DNA from: Apostichopus japonicus
Taxonomy: Eukaryota; Echinodermata; Holothuroidea; Aspidochirotida; Stichopodidae
Assembly (NCBI RefSeq): GCF_037975245.1
Contig: NC_092566.1
Location: 2,296,001-2,360,000 of the forward strand
Direction of reading: 5' to 3'
DNA: 64,000 nt
Below the pieces are notes generated by a model. It was not told the origin of the DNA. It saw only the letters and a list, made by a program, of their open reading frames with translations, and did no database searches. The stretch's first letter is position 1, and each line of letters starts with the position of its first letter. Positions 55,801 to 64,000 of the stretch are shown here, piece after piece. A program made the translations under genes and the position numbers.

Positions 55801-58800
55801 CCGTTCTTATTTACATATTCTGTTTATTGTATGGGTCCTGTCTGCAATGGTCAGATGTCAGAACGGCTTATTAATTGAGTGAGTTGGAATAGAAAAGCCT
55901 GATTTATTTCAAAAGTTCACTGGATTAAATGCATTAACTGCTTAAGTTAACTCCATTTTTAGGGGATAATCATTGTAAGTTGTAGTATCCTGTGCAGCTG
56001 AACTTTAATAGAGCTGTGCATGGTTAGATGATGCTTTGGGCTAAATATTGCACGATCCTCATCTGACTGTGATCAGTATATTAAGGAAGTTTCCAGAATA
56101 GATTATTCCTCAGTTCAAATCAAGTCAAATCAAATCTGATCTGTGATTCATAGATAACTGGATAAAGTTATTTATTCTCTTCTTCTCATCTCATCTTCTT
56201 TCATTAAGTTCTTTCAGATTTAGAAATTTACTGATCAGCCTTGCTTACCTGTACCCTCACACCATCAGCCCTCTGGCTTTACTAAGCCTAGCGTGAACTG
56301 GTTACCTTTTTATCACTGTTCACCCTTAGCAACTGGTCAGTACTGGCCAATGGACCCACCTCATTCTACCACCTAAAGTGTCTAAGAGTGGGATTTCTAA
56401 GAGGACTTTATAACCATTTCAACTTCTTTGTAGGAAGAATATTCATTACAAATTCCAAAGTTGTTCTCGCTGAAGCTCTGTATTCACAGTTTTATCCTAA
56501 GACATTTTTCATATTTTTTCATATTTTTCTCCCTCAGGTCTTCCAGGAAAACCAGGACCTCCGGGTGAAAGAGGCAAGCGAGGAAAGAAAGGTAACCATA
56601 TACAGCGCCCTCTTTTGCTGTTGCACATACTCCCACCCAAAAAAATAAATGATTATTTTAAAGCAAAATCATCAAAATCATATTGTATGGCTTTTCAATA
56701 CTCAATAATGTTTGCAGTGTGTTGCACTGTCAATATACATCAATATATACCAAAAGTTATTCAAAATTAATTTGAAAATTGTGATAATTTCTCTGCTTGT
56801 TTTGAAACTAATAAATCAATAAACGCTTTATTACTTTCACTGCACTTTGATTGTTTTGCTGTTGTTTTCAATTTTGTCCATCAAAAGCACCTTGCAACCC
56901 TGACTGTCTTCATACAGAAAGCACAATTAATAATTTTGTTTCTAACTATAATATTTAATCATGCAAATTTTGATCTTAATATTAACCCTGGCAGCTTTAA
57001 TTTACAAATATTGGCTTTGATAGCTTTAGGGAGATATATATTATTTCCATATCAAGTACTTTTGGGATTTTCCACAGCCGCAATGAAGGCGGTTTAAGGG
57101 GTTGCTCGTCAATCTCAGGAAATTTTAACTAAATTTACTTGACTTAGAATATGAAATACCAATTGATCCAAGTTAGACCTAACCATCCCTTTTTACCCCA
57201 AATGAACATTAAATATTGAGAATTTAATGATGCCATCTATTTATAGAAATGTTTTGATATCCTGACAGTTTCTTAGAAGAGAAAATTCTGATATTATATC
57301 ATTTCTTTTACCATTAATATCCTCATTGGGAATCAACATACCAACCAACCACTTGGAAACTAAAACAAAGCATTAATTTAACAATAGTGTAGATAAATGA
57401 ATACAAATGTGTTAAAATTAAAATTCATAAAAATAATTGCTTGTCTTTTGGATAACTTTGTTTGGACAGTCAAGTGTATATAAGAACAGGTTGAGTCCTG
57501 TTCTCATGTTGCACAAAACAGGCAAAACTGATGCTGTTTAGGAAATATGGGTGTGATGAGATAATAAAGAGGGGGTGCTTTTGAATTAAAATTTCCATGC
57601 CTCTGAAAATTAAGCTTTGTGTCTGATGCTTCTGTTTTACTATTCTATCTCTTTGCATGCTTTGTGTAAAATCTATCATTCACATATTTCACTCTATTTC
57701 TTTTGAAAATCAAATATTTTCCTCCCTGAGAATATTATTTGTGTAGTTATTGGTGATATTAAAGGATGATATTCATATTATTTTTCATGACAGTGCAAAC
57801 ATATCAGAAGTGTCAAAGTTTAAATTAGAAAAAAATTAAAAATTAACAAATGCATTACATGTCATAACTTGACATAGTGTTGTTTTCATCATTTTTGGAT
57901 TTCTCAGTTTTAAATGTTTCCCCAAATTCTCTAGTTATCCTCAAAAATATTTTAGAATAGTAGGAAATCTTTTGTTTTTAGCCATTTTTTCACATAACAA
58001 TATATTGATCACTGAGAAGAATGAGTTATGACTTTCCTTGGCCAGAGTTTCTTTCTGAATTTGGTACTTAGACATACAAGTTTACGACAACTGCATTAAT
58101 TTGATTTTGGAGATTCTAGTAGGTTATAAAAATATGGCTTATCATTTAGCTATTTTGCATATTAATTATATCTGTTACGAACTCCAATCTTAAAATGTTG
58201 TGTATTTGCTTTTCATGCAGCTTTATAAAAGATTTAAAAAAAAACAATTTCTTTTGACAGTGGTGATATAATCATGATTTTGCCCAATTTTTTTTTTGAC
58301 AAAATTTTAATCATCACTAACGATACTTCTCTTCTCTTTCATCATTTCATATATTTTCATTCTTCTTTCTCTTACCATCTTGAAAGGAAGGAAAAGTTTG
58401 TCTTCAGTGTCCTTTACAGCAAAGTAAAAAATCAGTGTGTTTATGACAAATAGAAAAAATCATGCAATTTGTGTTTATGTGTCTTGTTAAAATGGAGGAA
58501 AAAAAGTGAAAAAAGAAAAACAGTACAAGATTGCGTGTTATATAGTTTTACAATGTTTTGTGTCACACAAATGTGAGGAGAATGGCTATGTATGAAGTGA
58601 CTCTTTACAAGATAAATTATTTACATTAATTACAATAATTAAGCTAATTTATTTCTTTGTGCATAATGTCATCCCTCCCTTACTTTGGCTCTTCTGTCTA
58701 TTAATACTCTAAAACTCTTTTTGCTCTTTAGAGACAACAAAAAAACTATCCCAATATTTGTAAATATTGTCATTGTTTGTCTTAAATCAAAACTGGTAAT

Positions 58801-61800
58801 GTAAGTTCCAAGCAACCCAAAGTAGTCTTTGTCAAAGGTGAAAGGACTCCTTCAGTATTTACTTAATGAAGTGAATCTCTAGCTGATTAAATTAATTATT
58901 AAATCCAATTTTAAGTTGATTTTTAAGTTGCTTTGAACTAAAATCATAGCAATTCTACAATGTTAATGCCAGGTATGTCTCATTTTGTCAGCGTTACCTC
59001 TTTTACCAATAAAACTCCAAGTAAGAAAAATGTGTTAAAGAATATACTTTAAATGAAGTAGAATGTACTTAAAAGCAGTCATTGTCTACTTGATGAGGAC
59101 TGATCAATTTCTTGAAATATCACAAAAGATATAGACAAAGAGATTGAAGCAGTCAAAATTTTAGAGATTCATCAATTCTCTTGCAATTCACTCCATGGTG
59201 AACTGAGAGGTAGGGTTGGGAAGGAGACGGGGGGGGGGGGGGAATAGATTGGTAGTAACTTAAGTCAGTTATAAGTTGGAGGATGAAGTAAACTATTTTG
59301 GACTTTGTGGTATATTTGTAGCTGTTGGTCTATGGCAGCATGTTATATCATAAATTGCTTGGTCAATGTTTGTCATACATGTGATATATGGTGTCATTTG
59401 GTGTTGTTGGTAACAATGATGTCATTTGGTGTTGGTAACAATGGTGTCATCTGGTGTTGGTAACAATGGTGTCATTTGGTGTTGGTTATAACTGTTTTCT
59501 GGTGTTGTCAAAATTGCACAGATCAAAGCTTGTTCTGTGATGGAAAACACATGATCACACAAATTTGTAGCGTATCACACCAAGCTTAATACAGGTGTGT
59601 TTGATTTTCTTGATGTCCTCAGCTGAACAAATGTTCTCAAAACTGATGCATGAAATATTTTGTCGCTGATGTAAATTGTGCCATCTGTTTTCCAATCTCA
59701 GAATTTCTTTCCACAAAGAACATCTTTATTTTTGTCAAGATAGACTTAAAAAATTGTAACCATTTCAGATTTAAAGTAAACCTTGTCGATGAAATCATGC
59801 ACTCCCAAAATGACTTATCATTAATTTCTAGTTTGCATAATTTTACATATTTAATGAATAAAGATGTTCTTGCACCCTTCACGTTGGTTGATGAATGTTC
59901 TATGTTTGCATATGCATGACTCCTTCTTTAAAAACACAAGTAGAAGCAAATGGTTTCTTTAATATTAAACCTAATCACAATTTTTGATGTGAAAATTTAC
60001 AAATTCACAAAGTTAGATTGATGGCAAACAAAATATTCTTGAACATAAAGAAAAAGGCAACATTTAAAATATGGAGGCCGATGCAAAAGAGATCAGCTGA
60101 TGTATGGATATCCTTCTTGTTTTTTTTATTTTTTATTTTATTATTATTATTTGTTGTTATTCTTTACTACTTTTCTGGATTATTCTCTACCACTGAAGTT
60201 TTTTAATGCCTTGGTAGCTGCGAAGGAAAGTTTAGATTTTTCTTAAGGCATTTTTATATGGTAATAATTGTTAGTTAGTATGAATAAGTCTACAAATGGG
60301 GTGGGGAAAGGGGTGGCTGTGGCTTTGACTTTGTAGACAGATTAACATGATTTAGAAAAGTTAGAGGTGATGAATTTTTTTCATATTATAAGTGGTTTCT
60401 AAGGGTTACCAAATTAATTAGTTACTGCACTAAGATGAGGACGAGAACACTTTTAATTGGCTTGAATTTGGTTTTCCTTTGAGTATGCAACAAAGAATTA
60501 TTCAAAGTTGCTTATTAGCAAGATAGTTCAAACTGCATCGTCAACCCAAAACAAAAGGTTGATCTTGTTGTGTTGAATTATTTTCCATGTTGCAGACACT
60601 TAATCACATCTGCAGTGATGAACCTTTCCCAGAATGCCTCTGCTGATCAGTGAATTAATATTGTGATGATACAGATTAACTATAGATGGCCAAGGAGGAC
60701 ATTTAGGATGGGTGGGAAAAGGGAGAAATGGGGGCACTTCAAATGCATTTTAGAATGTACTAGCAGACAATGGTGTTCTTAATCATTGCAAAAGTACGGC
60801 ATCATGGAATTGATTTCGTGTAAATTGAATATTTGTTTAAATAGTTTTCAGTCAAAGTTCTTAACGAATGTTTACTTTTCTCACATCTGCTGATAATACA
60901 GTCCATATCCTGCTCGAGGAGGAAGTCTGTCTATACTATCACAAAGTTAATACAAAAAATGTTTGCGATTTGTTTGTCAAATAAAATGCAAATTAGAAGA
61001 TAAGCCAACTTGTACATTAAAATCTGTGGAGGATGGTCTAGGTTGATAGGAAATAAAACAATGGGTTAATCTGTTGCTGTTTTTGCTGTGAACTTTGCCA
61101 AATTCTTTCAAATATGTTATCATAAATATTTATCATTTCATTGCATTTATATATATATTTTATTGCATTTTGAATCATTATCAATATATACTTACTATTT
61201 AATTTCTTCTCCTTTTTACATAATCCTTACAGCAAAATCTCAACTCTGCATGAAAATAACCTCCATTTTTGTATTTTAAGGAATTATGTTACAAATCTGT
61301 TACAAGTCAGTCCGTATGTAACAGCATACAGAGTTCAGCCACATCATTGTTTATATATTTGTACATGTTTAAACGTTTTCTTGGTACAGTTAAAATTCAG
61401 AACTCCAAAATAATTCCCCAAAATTATTCCATCGCAGTATCGCACCAAAATGGGAGGAAGGGAAATAGTACTCTTGGAAACCTTTGTGTTTCACGCTATG
61501 AATTGCTTAACATTAAAAAGTTGATTTCCAAAAAGTACTTAGATACATTAACTTGAGGCATTAGTTTCTTCTTCAATTTAACAAGAGACTGAATGGCAAA
61601 AAGTGTAAGTGTATATTACTGAAACTAAAACATTAAAATGGCCAAGAAAGGACTCTTTTAGAGATTCTAGCCCTCAAAATTACTTCTGATAATGGTGATG
61701 ACCTAGTAAGACAGTTTAATAGAGTTGAATGATTGTGACCATTATACATGTCTTCTGTGCATCATTGGAAACAAGACCTCAAGTATTTTACATCAGATAA

Positions 61801-62408
61801 TTCTCCTCCCCCCACTCCTGTTCTCCCCTCCCCCTCCCCCTTGTTTGTGGCTGTTGTTGAAATGAATGTATCAATTTCACTGCGATTACACTCGTTCATT
61901 TAGGGACAATAGTATATTTGAACTTAAATATGCCCTAAGAATATAAATAACAAATAGATGATAACTGGAAGTTTTTTTCTTTCAATGGGAAGGGAGAGGG
62001 GACCCTGCCCTACATGACATAAGGCTGTTTTACACATTGTGCCCGAAGAAGGATGTATGGTCCATTCATGATATTGAAAATGATATTCGGTAAGTTGTGA
62101 GTGGACGCAGCCATTCCTTACAGATGATGTTCATATTAACCAGAGCTGAATAATATGCTGAATCTGGCAGGAGTTGTCAAGTGTCCGGAATGACTCCATT
62201 ATTGATGATCTTGTTTACTAAACAAGGCTGGATACAAAAATAAAGTCAGTTGGATAATTTACAAAAGAAAATGTCTAAAAAATTTATACATTTCTTTTTT
62301 TTTCCTATTTATTTGAAGGATTGTTATTGTAAGGCATTTTCATGAATATTAACAAATTCTTTTGATCTTGTAGGTGAAGAAGGTCTGATTGGCGAACCTG
62401 GTTTTCCA
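22526..62408 (+). CDS. Membrane-anchored collagen-domain protein, colmedin/gliomedin-like (N-terminal part, four exons; 3' end outside window)
   Basis: The spliced model joins 22526-22819, 25638-25725, 56538-56591 and 62374-62408 and gives 157 residues in one frame. Order of parts: cytoplasmic tail (about 1-32), membrane helix (about 33-55), coiled-coil stalk (about 59-106), furin-type site R107-E-R-R110, three AVDG repeats (111-122), C123-I-C125, and ten Gly-X-Y triplets (128-157). All introns are GT/AG, and the phases 0, 1, 1 fit at every junction. The tail is basic near the helix (R23, K26, K27) and there is no signal peptide, so a type II orientation is inferred. Proteins built this way (collagens XIII, XXIII, XXV, ectodysplasin, gliomedin and invertebrate colmedins) form trimers at the cell surface and are often shed by furin to act in matrix or cell-cell contacts. 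The C-x-C just before a short collagen stretch fits colmedins best from memory, but the missing C-terminal domain would decide. The gene continues past the window, and further small exons may have been missed in the introns. Confidence 0.85.
22820..25637 (+). other. Intron 1 of the collagen-domain gene
   Basis: 2,818 bp in phase 0 from GTAAGG to AACAG. A G-rich stretch lies at 25096-25122. I see no further exon. The frames inside are short and lack flanking splice signals. Confidence 0.8.
25638..25725 (+). CDS. Exon 2: end of coiled-coil, furin site, AVDG repeats, C-x-C, first Gly
   Basis: The exon is 88 nt with an AACAG acceptor (ending 25637) and a GTATGC donor (25726). It enters in phase 0 and leaves in phase 1. 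L99 and L102 continue the a/d spacing begun by L92 and I95 in exon 1, which supports this junction. The encoded segment runs through LRELDLERRERR (99-110), then AVDG three times, then CICSP and the first base of a Gly codon. R107-E-R-R110 fits the furin rule R-X-K/R-R. The two cysteines directly before the first Gly are placed where membrane collagens often have interchain disulfides. No frame here is long enough to be noticed as an open reading frame, so the exon rests on splice sites, phase and motif continuity. Confidence 0.85.
29432..29510. repeat. 22-bp direct repeat pair
   Basis: The same 22 bases occur at 29432-29453 and 29489-29510, 57 bp apart. The copies are identical. This is a short local duplication in the intron. 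Confidence 0.85.
29562..29605. repeat. Perfect 20-bp hairpin with 4-nt loop
   Basis: Arms 29562-29581 and 29586-29605 are exact reverse complements around GTCT. After a 3-nt bulge, five more pairs form (29557-29561 with 29609-29613). It lies inside the long second intron, just after two copies of a 22-bp direct repeat. Confidence 0.85.
32200..32940. repeat. Degenerate tandem repeat, about 190-bp unit, about four copies, with a 20-C run
   Basis: Shared anchors recur in order: ACTTCACAAAATT (32309, 32498), CTCATACACA (32331, 32520), and the CTAATGCCA-like block (32261, 32452, 32672, 32858). Spacings are 186 to 220 bp. The third unit is longer because of a run of 20 C at 32648-32667. The last part has a short internal duplication (about 32845-32905). 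There is no coding sign. Confidence 0.7.
36456..36640. repeat. 73-bp tandem repeat
   Basis: TTCGTACATCAGTTGTT recurs at 36456, 36529 and 36602, exactly 73 bp apart, with well-conserved text between. A more degenerate unit may precede it from about 36410. A frame of 85 codons through part of it is incidental. Confidence 0.88.
38819..39073 (-). mobile_element. tRNA-derived SINE, copy 1
   Basis: Read on the minus strand, the head has a pol III A box TAGCTGAGTGG (complement of 39054-39064) and a B box resembling GAGTTCAAGTC (39011-39021), about 33 nt apart as in a tRNA. A body of about 140 bp follows. It ends in an AT-rich tail with a (TACA)n run, seen on the + strand as TGTA repeats at 38821-38842. 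A copy 13 kb away matches along nearly the whole length. A 7-bp duplication (ATTGTCA) is private to this copy. Neither copy encodes protein. Confidence 0.85.
40489..40650. repeat. Candidate diverged dispersed repeat (copy A)
   Basis: It shares ordered blocks with 56236-56395: CTTACCTGT near the left, a GGTAACCTTTT-ACACTG-CACCCT block in the middle, and CTCATTCTACCA at the right. Identity is moderate. No terminal repeats were seen. Confidence 0.4.
43605..43690. repeat. Purine tract followed by pyrimidine tract
   Basis: GGGAGGGAGAAGGAGAG-type sequence (43608-43638) is followed after about 20 bp by CTCTCTCT and CCCCCTCTCTC (43654-43685). The two halves could pair imperfectly as a hairpin. It is low-complexity sequence. 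Confidence 0.7.
44940..45240. repeat. Candidate dispersed element, CpG-richer block in intron 2
   Basis: A block of about 300 bp starting at TTTTAAAGGCATTGAAGAC, containing several CpGs (for example CGCGTGCGGCCG at about 44983) in an otherwise CpG-poor intron. Overlapping open frames on both strands (44858-45151 and 44905-45117) have no recognisable motif. The composition change suggests a younger insertion. I could not find terminal repeats. Confidence 0.3.
47420..47479. repeat. 27-bp direct repeat pair
   Basis: The segment at 47420-47446 recurs at 47453-47479 with one difference, 33 bp apart. It is AT-rich. Confidence 0.75.
52141..52372 (-). mobile_element. tRNA-derived SINE, copy 2
   Basis: This has the same orientation and layout as the copy at 38819-39073. 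The A box TAGCTCAGTGG (complement of 52353-52363) fits the pol III consensus, and the B box GGTTCGAGTC (complement of 52310-52319) is near consensus. The body matches copy 1 closely, including a GCAGGAACTCGCGAAGAA block. The tail is AT-rich (TACATAAATAAG type) without a long (TACA)n run. Confidence 0.87.
53012..53290. repeat. 280-bp purine tract containing a 22-bp minisatellite
   Basis: The + strand is almost only G and A with scattered T. Within it, GTTGAGAGGGAGGG begins at 53206, 53228, 53250 and 53272, a perfect 22-bp period. The 152-codon minus-strand frame over it (rich in Ser, Pro and Leu) is a product of this repeat. The tract could form triplex DNA. Confidence 0.9.
55735..55782. repeat. 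Imperfect (CA)n microsatellite
   Basis: ACACATACACACACATACACC and similar text continues to GCACACACACAG. It is interrupted by CCCGCC. Confidence 0.85.
56236..56395. repeat. Candidate diverged dispersed repeat (copy B)
   Basis: Matches copy A at 40489-40650 in the same orientation and order. It lies about 140 bp before the 54-nt collagen exon. A third weaker match (ACCTGGTAACCTTTT and CCGGTCACT) is at about 45340-45395. Confidence 0.4.
56538..56591 (+). CDS. Exon 3: 54-nt collagen Gly-X-Y exon
   Basis: The acceptor is CCCTCAG (ending 56537) after a pyrimidine-rich stretch, and the donor is GTAACC (56592). The length is exactly 54 nt, entering and leaving in phase 1. With the G left by exon 2 it encodes GLP GKP GPP GER GKR GKK, followed by the first base of the next Gly. 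This gives six perfect triplets. The 54-nt length is the classic unit of collagen genes. The basic run GER-GKR-GKK could bind heparan sulfate or other acidic partners (inference). A frame reading through this exon in a different phase (56388-56648) is a shadow. Confidence 0.9.
56592..62373 (+). other. Intron 3 of the collagen-domain gene
   Basis: 5,782 bp in phase 1, from GTAACC to TTGTAG. Very AT-rich, with a 14-G run at 59229-59242, the 25-bp tandem repeat at 59391 and a C-rich stretch near 61810. No additional Gly-X-Y exon is visible. Confidence 0.75.
59391..59493. repeat. 25-bp tandem repeat
   Basis: GTCATTTGGTGTTGG-type units begin at 59393, 59421, 59446 and 59471 (spacings 28, 25, 25), followed by a degenerate unit. 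It is in intron 3. Confidence 0.85.
62374..62408 (+). CDS. Exon 4: 35-nt collagen Gly-X-Y exon
   Basis: The acceptor is TTGTAG (ending 62373) and the donor is a consensus GTAAGT (62409). With the G from exon 3 it encodes GEE GLI GEP GFP, four more triplets with no break, and ends in phase 0. The next exon should therefore start with a full Gly codon if the collagen domain goes on. None is evident in the remaining 1.6 kb, so the rest of the gene lies beyond the window. The exon is tiny, but the ideal donor, the matching phase and the perfect Gly spacing make chance unlikely. Confidence 0.85.
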
Positions 62409-64000
62409 GTAAGTATCACTTTCTATGTAATCATAAATCTGTAAACGAAGTGACACATACGTAAACAAGAAAATGTGCATTCCTGAAACAGTGTGTTTTT
62501 ACAACCATGACCATCTTTCAAACAAACTTAAATCAAATTGGAACTGAAAGTTCAAAACAGCTAAATTTAGGATATCTGCAATATTCACATTTATATCTAT
62601 GTTAGATATCTTAAAGATTGTTAGTATTGGTCCCAAAATAAGCTAGAAAGTCAAGCAATGGTCACTTAATGTTATAGATTTTTTGCCACCCACCACGCAT
62701 TTTCTTGCTCTGTGATATCTCATTGTCTAATGTCACACTTTCAAATGTATTGGAATAGTTCTATTTGGTCAAAACTTCTAGAAAAGCTCTTTTTGAACCC
62801 AAAGTGCAATTCTATTTCTAAATGTTGGGAAAAATTCTGAGGATCTTTGATTTATTTCCGCAGTTGTTTTTTACATGAAGCCTATCTTGTTGAAATTGAT
62901 CCATTGTTTTAAAGTAATCATACCTGACAAGTTTTCTTCACAATTGTGACAAAACTGTAATAAATCAAGCTAGAAGGGTTTTTCCAGGTTTCTTTTCCCA
63001 ACCAAGGAAAGGATGTTCTGGATTACTTACTATTGCCCTTGTAGAAAGTTTCATGCAGTAGCTATTAGTACCTTGTGCAAAGCGGAGACAACACAACACA
63101 ACGATGGTGTTGGGTGGGGGGGGGGGAGAGTAAATTCAGATGCCTTAGCATATAATCAGATGATACCATTTATAATCATTTATAATTTTGTTTTAATAAT
63201 TGACTTTAACTAAATGAAACTTTCAATCAACATGTCGGGATTGATTAAATTACACGGGAAGTGGTTGTTTTAAAACTATTCGCACTGTCATCAAAGTTTT
63301 ACAAATGTTTTGTACCAATTGTATAAGAAGAAAAAGATGACCTTTTAGACAGTGCTAACCAAAGAGGGATAGCAGGAAAAGACTTTTAAAAATCCTATTC
63401 ATGTCAGAAACTTATTTTAATAAAAGCCTGACTCTGTGCCCCTTAAAAGATATGACAAAGGAAACTAGAGTATGCTGGAATAAAAGGAAAAAAAATCCAT
63501 ATATTTTTTTTCCATCTGTAGACAAGAGGTTGCACTTACAGACGTACTTATCATACTAGTTAAACAGAAAGTTCAATCAACAATGAACATTGTACTCTTG
63601 CTGAACTATATCTTCTATGTGGAAGTCAATACCTGCAATGATAAACACACATCACACCTTCAGACTTGTTATCATGTTCTTTTGATGTTGGAACCAGCTA
63701 TCTAAATGTTGAACCTGTGGTTTAGTCAATGAGATAAAACTAGAGTAGATCTATTTATGTATCATATCTAATCTAATATTAATACTCTATCATCGTCAAA
63801 GTCATTTTCATCAAGGACGTTCAAAAAATGTAAGACTCTACGTATACCACTACATACTGTACAAACAACCAATTACTATTGTAATTGATATCTTAAGACA
63901 ATATTGTCATGTCAAGTCTCCACTCCCTTTCCACTCCCCTTCCCACCCCTTTCCTTCCTCCCCCTGCCCTCCTACCCTCGCCTAACTTAAGGTTTATAAG
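62409..64000 (+). other. Start of intron 4, continues beyond the window
   Basis: Begins with a consensus GTAAGT. An 11-G run lies at 63116-63126 and a pyrimidine-rich stretch at 63918-63980. No exon was seen up to the window end. Confidence 0.7.

Larger units (their letters stand above)
25726..56537 (+). other. Intron 2 of the collagen-domain gene (30.8 kb)
   Basis: Phase 1, from GTATGC to CCCTCAG. It holds the two SINE copies, the 190-, 73- and 22-bp tandem repeats, the hairpin at 29562 and several long C runs (28365-28379, 32648-32667, 50034-50047). I searched by eye for Gly-X-Y-coding stretches with splice sites and found none. Sequences such as 28890-28925 and 33505-33530 look glycine-rich in places but break the pattern. 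A skipped or alternative exon cannot be excluded. Confidence 0.7.

Noticed and set aside
56388-56648. 86-codon frame over exon 3
   Set aside because: It reads the collagen exon in the wrong phase. The phase-1 frame gives perfect Gly-X-Y triplets instead.

Overview
This is low-gene-density animal nuclear DNA, and no bacterial gene or operon is visible. The only gene I can support is split into small exons by introns of 2.8, 30.8 and 5.8 kb with canonical GT/AG ends. The DNA is AT-rich and CpG-poor, and is full of microsatellites, minisatellites, long G or C runs, a SINE pair and small inverted-repeat elements. This fits a marine invertebrate. An echinoderm, perhaps a sea cucumber, is my best guess from the general look of the repeats, but the sequence does not prove it.

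The gene is on the + strand. It starts at 22526 and runs out of the window at the right. Four coding exons are visible: 22526-22819, 25638-25725, 56538-56591 and 62374-62408. Spliced, they give the first 157 residues of a type II transmembrane protein: a short cytoplasmic tail, one membrane helix, a short coiled-coil stalk, a furin-type R-E-R-R site, a triplicated AVDG tetrapeptide, a C-x-C motif, and then ten unbroken Gly-X-Y collagen triplets. The reading frame passes all three junctions (phases 0, 1, 1), and the third exon has the classic 54-nt collagen length. The layout matches membrane collagens and colmedin/gliomedin-like proteins. The C-terminal domain that would decide the subfamily (for example olfactomedin or TNF) is outside the window.

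The region before the gene (1-22525) has no recognisable gene. It holds a 0.5-kb CAT-repeat tract, several (TA)n tracts, a perfect palindrome with 86-bp arms between two (TA)n tracts, an inverted-repeat element with terminal CTTAAAGGTA plus a second partial copy, a GATATC-rich degenerate repeat of about 350 bp, and a possible SINE-like composite. The introns hold two copies of a tRNA-derived SINE on the minus strand, four tandem repeats with unit lengths of 22, 25, 73 and about 190 bp, a 20-bp perfect hairpin, a 280-bp purine tract, and some diverged dispersed repeats.

Almost all open frames in the window other than the first exon are chance frames or frames through simple repeats. No new multi-gene system is visible. 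The most interesting items are the membrane-anchored collagen gene, the long perfect palindrome, the SINE pair and the GATATC repeat.
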